Assembly (NCBI RefSeq): GCF_036669915.1
Contig: NC_089319.1
Coordinates: 10,704,080 to 10,768,079 of the forward strand
Origin: Pocillopora verrucosa
Taxonomy: Eukaryota > Cnidaria > Anthozoa > Scleractinia > Pocilloporidae
Length of the DNA: 64,000 nt
Direction: 5' to 3'
Part shown: positions 1 to 9,827 of the stretch, piece after piece
Layout: every line of letters begins with the position of its first letter
How positions within the stretch are numbered: the stretch's first letter is position 1
Position numbers and translations under genes: made by a program
Notes under the pieces: model-generated
What the model was told of the DNA's origin: nothing
The model's database searches: none
What the model saw: only the letters and a program-made list of their open reading frames with translations

Positions 1-489
<489 letters not shown>

Positions 490-1111
490 GCTGAATTGAC
501 TGTATAAACTGCATAAGTGTACATCATTTGGTTCAGTAAACTACAAGTTGTACAAAAGACAGGTGTTTCGCCCAACAAGACGGAACTGCAGAGTCTTGAA
601 AAAGTACAATGAGGTTTAGTGTTAGCAGGTGTTAATAGTGCACACTCTTGTCTCAAAGACAATAGCATTTTTTTCCTTTTTTGATTTCGAATGCAAGGTA
701 AAAATAGAGAGTCAGACAGAAGCTTTTGACCTTGGGTTAGTCTTAAAATACCAACACATTATAAGGTCTTAAGTTTTAGGGTAAGAAAATATGAGTTCAG
801 GTTAGGGGGCATATATTTGGAACTACTAAACAGAAAATAAACATTTACTTTCAATAATATCCTTGTGAGAGAGAATTATTTCAAGTGTTAACTTCAGTTT
901 TTCACTAGTCAAAACATGCTTCATTTCATCAATGTGTAATCAAAATGAATTATATCTGAAAGATATCACTGGTACACTAATAATCAGGTGACCAGTTTGG
1001 CATGACATAGTATGTCACAGGACATGAGACAAGCTGGGAAATGAGTGGCATCACTAGAGGTCAACAAAAATATTCTCCTTTTACTTCCCTCTTCTGATCT
1101 TCAATGGAAAA
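490..1111. other. 3' flank of the ARF gene
   Basis: Non-coding, AT-rich sequence after the ARF stop, including a candidate AATAAA at 836-841. I see no further gene or recognisable repeat here. Confidence 0.5.
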
Positions 1112-1206
1112 TTATGAATTAATGGGCATTAAGTTAAACTCATCCAACATCACTGGAAAATCATCCCTTGTCGCTTGTGATAACATATCTTGTAATCTGT
1201 GGTATG
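1112..1206 (-). pseudogene. Duplicated fragment of the JmjC gene's last exon
   Basis: Read on the minus strand this gives an in-frame stretch (RLQDMLSQATRDDFPVM followed by about 11 residues and a stop at 1114-1112). It closely resembles RSQDLLIQMTRDNFPVKM in the terminal exon of the JmjC gene about 390 bp upstream in that gene's direction. The nucleotide match to 1540-1592 is visible directly. No intact JmjC core surrounds it, so it is probably the remnant of a partial tandem duplication. An alternative last exon is possible: CCACAG precedes part of it. Confidence 0.55.
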
Positions 1207-1423
1207 ACACCTTTTAATGTGAGAGTGGATTTATTAACATTTTTTAATGGAACCATTAATATATATCATTAAAAATAAATTAATATTTGTCAACTTGACA
1301 AATTTTCTGGCTGATGTGATTTTTTTCAATAAATGAAACCACAGTATTCATAAAATGAAGTCAAGCACTTAACAGATGATTTGGCTGAAAGCATGTAATT
1401 TAATAATTACCAGTACATGCTGG

Positions 1424-4400
1424 TTATTTATCAGTGTAATTTTGCAAATCATCCATATCAATATCAAAGTCTTTATAATTAACTCGAGGCCATGTCTTGA
1501 AATCTTTCCAGGAAAGGTCACTCTGTTGACTAAACATTTTCACTGGAAAATTATCCCTTGTCATTTGTATTAACAAATCTTGTGATCTGGGATCTATCAA
1601 TGCATTTCCTCTCAGTTCCTCAAGAACAACATGAAGGTTTGACAAGTCAACAAAATTTGATGAAACTGCTAAAGAATCTTCCAAGTTTTCCACTCTGTGT
1701 GGGCAGCCATAAGGAACAAACAACAGCTCACCAGGTTCTAAAATGCATTGACGAGGCACTGCTGACATCAACAGGGGAAATTTATCAAGATCAGGACAAC
1801 TCAGGTCTACGTCAAATGCAAGGTCAAGTGAATCCTGGTAGTGTGGATAAAGTAATGGAATGTCTTCTCTCTGGAAGAATGTCCACCTATAGTGAAAAGA
1901 GATTATTGGTCATTATAAAACCAATTGCTGAAAAAAATAAAAACAGCCTTCTTGCAGATCTCTTGCAGACTTGACCCAAACTTAAACCCTCGGCAAAGAA
2001 ACACTTATGTGGCAGCATAATGATAATGAAGGCCTCCTCCCAGCCTATCACATGATATCACTTGCAACTATCTCAATTATAAGCAATTTTGAGTAAGTAT
2101 ACCTTTACCTTTTTCTGCCCTGGAATAGTGCCATCCAGAAATTTGAACCAAATGCGTCAACATGAAGGTCACTGTGCAATCCTTTAGGTGCAATAAAAAG
2201 ACTTGGCCAACTATCCCGGTATAATGATCCTGGGGCAGTTCTCTGCAAGAAATCTCCTGCAAAATACTTGGGAATCTTTAGTTCTTCTGCTAAGTCAGGA
2301 GCGTGTGTTGGTATGCTCCAATCAAACAAGTAAAGTGGTTCCTTTAATGTTTGCAGGGAGTCGATAAACTCAGATACTTTCATGTTACCAGCTGGTTCAA
2401 GCTTTGCCCATTCTGTGGATTCTTTCACCATTCTTTTGAGTGTTGCTCTCTTGTTTCCAATTGCCTGCAATAGCAAGCATGAAAGATGAGTCTAGAGAGC
2501 TTTCTCTAAATAAATAGATAACAAAAGGTTAAAAACATCCCATCTGTGGGCATGAGACAATGATGGGGGCTATCACCGACAAGCCTACTTACAGCGCATA
2601 GCAACTGAATATTTTTTTGGTTTCTTTTTCGCCGTGTGACAAGCACGTGCTACGCAAGAGACGCTCAAAAGTTGCTGTTTGTCTAACACTTTTATTTCTT
2701 TTCTTTTTGTGTTCTAAGAAAACTTAGTTCCTCTCTCCACTTACAATCACAACTTTCAAATCTGACAAGTGACACTCATGCCAATATTTGTTTTATTTTA
2801 TTTTTCAATCAAATTCTTTCAAGAGCATGAACTGTTTTCTACCAAGAGTGAACAAACAAACAAACAAAAACATCACGGAACGCGTTCTTTTAAAGTTGAC
2901 CCTACTTTCTGACAATAAATGTTTTATTTATCATGTTTTCAGCCGTTAGGTGGCGAGAACTTAAGACATATCACAGTTTCGTGGTGTCTGCCGAGAAATA
3001 TATCGGAGAGGTTGAGTTATCGGAAATATTAAGGAGTGAAACGGTGAAGAAGAAAAAATTATCATTTCCATCCTGATGCGTCAAGAAAAAAATTTTGATC
3101 TCTGAAGAACGCTTGATGTGTTAAGAAAATTCGACCGTAATTGTTTTCTTTGTGTTGTTCAAACACGTTTGAAAAGTCTGTCACATGACCCTGACATGTT
3201 CGTGACATTTATACAACGCGTGTAATATCAGTCCAAAGTTTCATCTTCCGGGAAAACAAACGCATCGTGGAGTTGATTCAAAATGGCAGGTGTTTGGGGC
3301 CCTTTCCTGTTTCACTATTTGTGTTTTATGGTACATTTGATTGGAGTAACGTACTATATGACAGAAATTCACCTTCCAGTTCACCAAACCTACGGAGGAA
3401 GATTCAAATTCTTAACTTTTATCAACATGCTGTTACACTTTGGGTACTTCAACATTGCCGCTGTCACAGAATTTCACGAGATCATTAAGAAGCGAAAGAG
3501 CCACATCTTCGCGTCCGTTTGCGACCACATGTTTGCTTGCTTTGTGTTCCCGGTCGGAACGACAGTGAGCTTGTTATTTTGGGGTCTTTACGCTGCCGAT
3601 CCAAACTCTTGTCAAACACCAGAAGAAGCGAAACAAATTCCCGCGTTGCATAATCATTACATGCATACATTCCCTTTAGTGACAATCTTGGAACTATGTT
3701 TTATTCGCCACGAATACCCGACTAAGAAGAAAGCTATGGTTTCTGTCGTAGGATTTGCAGCTTGTTACATTCTCTGGGTTCTGTGGATAGCATTTGCAGC
3801 AGATATTTGGGTGTATCCATTTTTAGAGAAGTTAGATGCGCTCTCTATTGCTGCATTTTTCGCGTTTTCTGTTGGAGTCTTCATATTCATTTACCACATT
3901 GGAGAGTGGGTGGCTCAATGGAGATGGGGACAAGGTGTTTCAGTGGAAAAGAAAAAACTCTAAGTAAGCTGTAATTAAAAAAATTGTAGGGATAAATTTT
4001 TAAGTGCGTTATAAAAAAGACATGGCGTGACACACTGCACCCAAATTAATTGATATTTCTTGGAAACGAGAAGAGGGAGCGGTTTTGGATCATAACAGCA
4101 ACCTCTGACGGATACCTTCTCCGCTCGAAAATGAAAAGAAATGCTAACACTAGATAAAGGTCCTGTAAGTAGTTATTGCATTTAATTGTCAGTACAATTT
4201 AAGAGAAGTAATTTTGCCAAAGAAATGTTACAAAAATAAATACATAGCATAGAGACCAAGCCATAGGAAGTCATAGATTTTACTAATACAGGAATCATTG
4301 TAGCATCTTAAATAAAACACAGCACTTACAGTTGAAGTTCTCTTTCAATATGCCCCTGCTAAACAATTATGAGAGGCAGGAAGGCATTTAAATCTCAGTG

Positions 4401-7400
4401 GCTGCGAAGTGTCCACAATTTCTAGAAAAACATGCCCCCAGTTACCCCCAGAAGCTTTCACCAGAGGTAGTTGTCTTTCTGCCCTCCAACTGAATTTTTT
4501 ACAAATACTAAAGGGAAACTGATTTTAAAAGAGATGCATTTATTCCTGGAACAATTTTAAACACATTTTCATCTCTGTCAACAAAAAGTATTAATAAAAA
4601 CTTAGCGCTTACTGCATTCTGAGATTTCAAAGATAAACATAACACTTTGAAAATTGCCTTTGGATAGGTGTAAATTTCAAGTATGAATTTCTTATTGTTA
4701 ATAGTAAAATGATGGGGAATTGTTTTAGTCCCTCTAATTACATCACATGAAAAACAGTGTTGAAAATAACATTCACCTCTTTTATATGCTTAAAGTCCCA
4801 AGGGGCAGTAGTCATGGTAACCACCAGTCCTGTGATAATAACAGGGGTACCAGTCATACAATACTCAAACAAAAACTGTTTTGCTCCCAGAGTATTGCAG
4901 TGACGCCTCTCTACCTGAAAAGATAAAAAATAATAAATAATGAGTTCAAGGGAAGAAGGGGTATCTGGAATTATGCCCTATGCTATATTTGACGAAAATC
5001 TATTCCTCCCTCTGGTATAAGGGAATAAAGAACTGCATGAAAGCAGAATCTAGCTCTCAATCAAGGTCACTAAAGCCCAATTTACAGTTAAAAATATATT
5101 TTTGAAGGAACCATGACTAGCTTATTTGGACATGATTTTAGAGGTGGATACAATAAGAACTGCCAGCACTAGACAAGCAAATCACCAAATTTACACTCTG
5201 TGCAAGGCTTATGGTTCTGAAAGATACCCTTGACAGTAATATATCACACTCTGTATACCACTGAACACCCCCAAAACCACACCCTGCTGGATATCACATG
5301 TCTGTTTCCATCCTTGAGGAAGATCTGCTTACATAACCTAATTAAGGACCTTTACCCTTTAACTCCTATGAGTGACCAAGACAGGATTTCTCCTTACAAT
5401 ATCAATAAAATATCAACCAGACAAGTGATGAAAATAAAGAAAAATATCAATTTGGGGATAATTAGTTGATCCAATACTAAATTCTTTGAACAAACATAAG
5501 AATTGTATGGTTGACAATAAGGAGAATTACAAATTTGATCTAGGAGTTGAAGGGTTAACTGCTAAATGACATGGCTTTTTAACTCTCTGGCAGAAAGATA
5601 TTTCATTGTAGTATCATAAAATAGATTCCATGTTGCTACCTGTGCATTTGTCTGTACAGCCATAGATCATAGATGATGTCAAAATGTGGTAAGAACAAAA
5701 AATGTGGCTCAAGTGTGTCACTGATGTACTTATTACAAATTGACATCTTCTGTGATCTTTTACTGTGCAGACCCAAGACAACATAGAATATATGTGTCTG
5801 ATGTGATAAAAAAGCAAAATGTTGTTAGTATTGACATCTCCTTAGCATCTGTCCTCCCTAGACAATATAATTATGCTAGAACGACTCAAAATAACTTTAC
5901 ATTTCAGCTTACCATTTAAGCATCATGTATTCAGTGATCATAGAATTCCCAATGTAAGTATACCAGCAAGATAATGTCACTCAGTCATTTTCATTTCCAT
6001 CATCTTCCTCAATATCTGCCTGGAAGGCAGCCTACTAATTGGGGGCCACAAAATAGGGTTTTGATGTGGTGTAGTCTCCAGACCCTAAGAAGCAGTCAGT
6101 GACTACAATTTTGGTATGGTTGTGATCTGAACAACTTTGCCAACCAAATTCAGGTCACAAGGCTCTTCATTTTTTTCCCCTGTCAAGGCATCTCAACTCA
6201 CCTCTACTGGCTCAGGCATCTTATGATCAGTAGAAGGATGTGGTAAAAAATGTTCCTGAAGACTTCTTTTTTTATCCTCCAGCTCTTTACTTCGTTGTAC
6301 TTTCAAATACAGCCATGCTATATTCTTATCCAGTGGATTAAGCTTTGTGGCAACTTCAAGACTACTCAGAGCTGAACAAGTGTCTTTAAGCAAGTCATAG
6401 TAGGATGCTAGTGCAGCATGATGTGTAGCACTTGCAGGATGTAATATTATCTCCTTTTTCAGCAGGTTGATTTGCTCCTTTAAGTATGCTTTTCCTGTGG
6501 GGAGGCTGTTTAAAAAGAAAAAACAAAGTCCACTACATGATGGCAGATGTATTTTGTATGCATACATTTTAGCCTTGCTGGCCTCACTTTAATCCTTTGA
6601 CTCCTGAGAGTGACTGGCTTCTAATTTCTCCTCACAGGATCACCCTTGAATTGCACATTACCATTAGGAGAAAAGGAGAAATGATTGCCATCTAAAGAAG
6701 CTCTTGATTGTTAAACAATTTCTCCTTGTCAGCTCCTTGCAAAATGTAGAGAACAGTATGGAGAATAAGCATTCTGATGTTAGGGTGTAAAGGGTTAAAG
6801 GAAAATTTTCAGTTTATCCAGGTTGACATTGTCAACCTTGATAAACTGAACTGTTCTCTACATTTTGCAAGGAGCTGACAAGGAGAAATTGTAGATTTGA
6901 AGGGCTACTTTCATGGTTAAAAAAAGGAATAAAATTACCGCTGCCCAATTTTGAAAGAGGTCTGTAGAACAAAAAATATAAATGAACGATGTGGAAATCT
7001 TGGAGTAGGGCAAGTTTCGTAAAAGAAAGCCTATAAGAAATGTTACAGCTCTTTGATTTCAAATCTCTCTTTTTGTAAAACAGTAGTAGAATCCTTTCAA
7101 ATACCAAATAGTAACCACAATTCTACTCAGGAAATAAGCAGCATGAAAATTTCCATTTGACTTCTCAGTTTTGATTGGTAGATCCTCATGTGGTAAGTGT
7201 TTGTATTTTTATGTCAATCTTTAATTAAAGCAAGTAAACTAAAACCAGTATGTCTAATGTTATTGTATTTTAAATGCCACTCTCCATACCCATTGGTAAA
7301 ATTGAACATTGGAAATGTTACCCTTTTTGGACAAAGTCCATACCCACACTCCATCAGAGGCAACCTCCCCCCCCATCCAAATCACCCCGTTCTCACCTCA

Positions 7401-7765
7401 GACTCCCATAACTGGCCTCATTATCGTTTTAACAAAACCTACCCAGCAACATATTTCAGAACTGTATTAGGGTTAACCGATTTTGGAATGCTTGTAAAAT
7501 CTTTTAATCCAGGCTCCTTTTGTCTTTCTCTCCACCACTTTGCCAGAGCGGGCCGAGCCCATAAAACTCTTTCTCCCTCATAATTATCTTGCACACTGGG
7601 TTGTCTTCTGTCCTCTGCACGATCCAATCTCTGTCTTTTTACCTGAATTAATTGTTCAGATTCTTCTCTAATATCATTTGCTGGAGGCCATTCGCTAAGA
7701 TATTCCCTGTCGTTTGAGAGATCAACCAATTTTTCAGCTGTCAAGGAGACGAGGGGATCCGCCAT
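1424..7765 (-). CDS. TPR-like/JmjC (cupin_8) domain protein, five exons
   Basis: Predicted Fe(II)/2-oxoglutarate-dependent hydroxylase or demethylase; substrate unknown. Exons in gene order: 7765-7443, 6505-6202, 4914-4777, 2464-2109, 1886-1424. All have GT-AG borders and compatible phases, giving 527 residues. Residues 1-108 are charged (start MADPLVSLTAEKL). Residues 110-205 form helical TPR-like repeats (HAALASYYDLLKDTCSALSS, then ATKLNPLDKNIAWLYLKVQR). Residues 210-255 hold the usual JmjC entry segment (FLFEYCMTGTPVIITGL). The JmjC core follows with the metal pair H356-x-D358 in GLHSDLHVDAFGSNFW, GRKRWTFF after it, and the distal metal histidine near H437 in FVPYGCPHRVENL. All three metal ligands are present, so activity is plausible. 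The ATG overlaps AAGATGGCGG, an exact YY1-type motif. The 2465-4776 intron contains an oppositely oriented gene. I do not recognise a specific human orthologue; JMJD4, JMJD6 and KDM8 share only the fold. Confidence 0.85.
3283..3963 (+). CDS. AIG1: AIG1/ADTRP (FAR-17a) family fatty-acid ester hydrolase
   Basis: Multi-pass membrane protein of the androgen-induced 1 family. Human AIG1 and ADTRP hydrolyse fatty acid esters of hydroxy fatty acids using a catalytic threonine and histidine. The 226-residue frame is intronless and close to the family length. The catalytic pair is present: T45 in KFLTFIN and H128 in HNHYMHTFP. The QTYGG stretch before T45 and the WVYPFLEKL motif (about 176-184) are family signatures. 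About six hydrophobic segments are visible (roughly 6-26, 44-62, 82-103, 129-141, 152-172, 186-209). The C-terminus is lysine-rich (VEKKKL). The ATG at 3283 is the first in this frame near the family start; an overlapping frame from 3267 is a shadow. The gene lies wholly inside an intron of the minus-strand JmjC gene, so it must use its own promoter. AATAAA at 4235-4240 could be its poly(A) signal. Lack of introns is compatible with retroposition. Confidence 0.92.
   Translation: MAGVWGPFLFHYLCFMVHLIGVTYYMTEIHLPVHQTYGGRFKFLTFINMLLHFGYFNIAAVTEFHEIIKKRKSHIFASVCDHMFACFVFPVGTTVSLLFWGLYAADPNSCQTPEEAKQIPALHNHYMHTFPLVTILELCFIRHEYPTKKKAMVSVVGFAACYILWVLWIAFAADIWVYPFLEKLDALSIAAFFAFSVGVFIFIYHIGEWVAQWRWGQGVSVEKKKL
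5355..5562. mobile_element. MITE-like repeat, family C
   Basis: Short non-coding element. It begins TTTAACTCCTATGAGTGACC and ends with the inverted complement, GTTGAAGGGTTAA. A close copy lies at 54145-54345, and shorter pieces are near 28499, 46692 and 48330. It sits in a JmjC-gene intron. Confidence 0.65.
6588..6892. mobile_element. MITE family B copy with an inverted partial copy
   Basis: A family B element (6588-6798) starts with a variant of CCCTTTAACTCC and ends GTAAAGGGTTAA. Bases 6715-6757 recur as a perfect 43-bp reverse complement at 6850-6892. In between, a near-perfect palindrome spans about 6809-6850 (TTCAGTTTATC ... GATAAACTGAA). This suggests an inverted duplication or one copy inserted into another. 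It lies in the JmjC-gene intron between its first two exons. Confidence 0.7.
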
Positions 7766-9827
7766 CTTGAATATGTAAACTTGGTTTCAGTCTACGTCGG
7801 CATGTAGGACTAAAATACCTTAGCTACAAAATCTCTGGTCAAATCCACAACGTCATCTTGCGTGTTTGACTAATAAATGGATAATTTTCAAACAGGACAG
7901 AACTGAGGTCAGGAAGAAAGCAACACATCTCGTCGTGTTCCATGTTTACAAGTTAGAAACGAAAGAGAGACCTGATCCCTTCCCCAACTCCGACAAACAT
8001 TGATAATAAGGAGCCCTGCGAGCGAGCCCACCCCTTGGAGGGCTTGCTGGCAGGCTATGTTAAGGGCGCTTTACATGTTTGTGTATTTTTCAGCGCAGAA
8101 AAAGAAGACATTAACAATGACGGGCAGAAAAAAAAGGAAACCAAGTTACAAACTCAACAATTTACGCCAGTAAGCGGCGAACGAAGAACTGATTAACTCT
8201 TCCTGTAGCCGTCTATCGAACGTTTGGGTTCAAGTAGATCAGTTATGTAAATTCTTATTGTTGTCTGCAGTTGTCGCCGCTTGAAGATTTGAGTGACGCC
8301 AGCAAGAATTATGTGACATCCCATCAGTAATTCCTAGTTCATATTGAAATGTCTTTTTCACGTACGCAGTTTTTCCTGAATATTTAGTCAAAAGATCATG
8401 GCTTAACACTATAGTCGTATACATCTGAGAAGAACCAACCAACCATCAAAAGAAACCTAGCACACTTTTCCCTATGAGGGAATACGAGGCAAAATGTCAG
8501 GAAACAGTGGGAAGGGAAGAAAATTACTTTTGAAAAACAAGGACAAAATTCAATTTTTTTAAGGAAAAGGTAACATGAAGACTTTCTGAGAGGGGCTGGG
8601 GAAGGGGAAGTGTGGAGCTACTCTTGTAAAATAACATTTTTTTCATCACTTGCTTAGGGCACCTCGAGTTAATTTTTTGTTTAGTTACGTCATTGCTAGT
8701 GTTTCAAAATTATTATATAAATCACACTGCTATAACCATTACATTCTTATGGCTTTAGGTTGGTCTGAGAAAAGGGATTCCCCTGAATCTAAGAACATAA
8801 GAAGCATACCTCCCATGTGCAGGTATAAGGAACAAAACGTTTTGATTTAATTTTTCCAGAACAGTTAGATGGCCCAAAGCGTTTAATTTGCTTAAGTTTT
8901 GTGAAACCAAAACCTAAGTTACCTGAACCACCAATCAGTGCAAAGAAAAATATTAGGAGCCCATTTGAACAAAAAGCAAAAAAAAAAAACAGGCAGTGTT
9001 TCAGTAAAGAAAAACGTAAATGGACACGTGCTGTTTACTTTCCTTTCTACATCTCGATTGAGAGGATGGCAAACTTTTTTAAAGGCCATCCTGATGCAAA
9101 AGTGAAGCAATACCAACGTTTAACCCTTTAACCCCTAAGAGTGATTAGTAACTATTTTCTCCTGTCAGTATCACTGCCAAATTAAACATCGAGATCATGA
9201 GAATATAAGAAAATGATTGCCAACTATAGAGGCCCTTGATTGTTAAACAAATCCTCTTTGTCAGCACCATAGGAAATACCTAGAGAACAGTATGGAGAAA
9301 ATTTATACTGATGTAAAGGGTTAAATCCTGGATAGTTTTCCATACTCAACTCAAAATTGCTTTGGTAATTCAACAAAGAAACTGAGGGAGAAGGTGGAGT
9401 AAGAAGAAAATTTACAGAAGGCTTGATTCCCAAAACTACTATCAAGTTTTGAAATGACAGCTGTTTTTAATTCCTCTCTCTCAGACTGTCTTGTAATGGA
9501 CAACATATCTTTTGACATTTACTCTGCAATTCTTAGAATAAGAAGTGCTGATAAATACACTAAATGTACACCCAGCACGGAATGTTTGGACCTCCAAGTT
9601 CAAAATAAATTCATTACCGAAAAGGAAATAATATTATTAATAATAATAATAATAATTTGAAATGAAACAAGCATTCATAATCCCTAAGAAATATTCTTTG
9701 AATAATATATGCATTAATAATTATACCTTAAAAGCTAAATTCATAGATTTCTAAACATCATATCAAGTCCTAAAAGGGAATAATTGAAAACAGGCTAAAC
9801 ACTGCCTAACTGCAATATATTACGTCC
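7766..9827. other. Intergenic region between JmjC and UNK genes
   Basis: Upstream region of the JmjC gene and 3' flank of UNK. It contains a family B MITE (9120-9325) and a short TAA/ATA microsatellite near 9638-9656. The open frames here (for example 8650-8850 and 8901-9131) show no domain, splice support or family similarity and are treated as chance. Confidence 0.5.
9120..9325. mobile_element. MITE-like repeat, family B
   Basis: Starts TTAACCCTTTAACCCCTAAG and ends GATGTAAAGGGTTAAA. The body matches the copies at 6588, 24997, 42872 and 55385, including the shared TTCTCCT and GAGAACAGTATGGAGA segments. No coding capacity. Confidence 0.7.
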
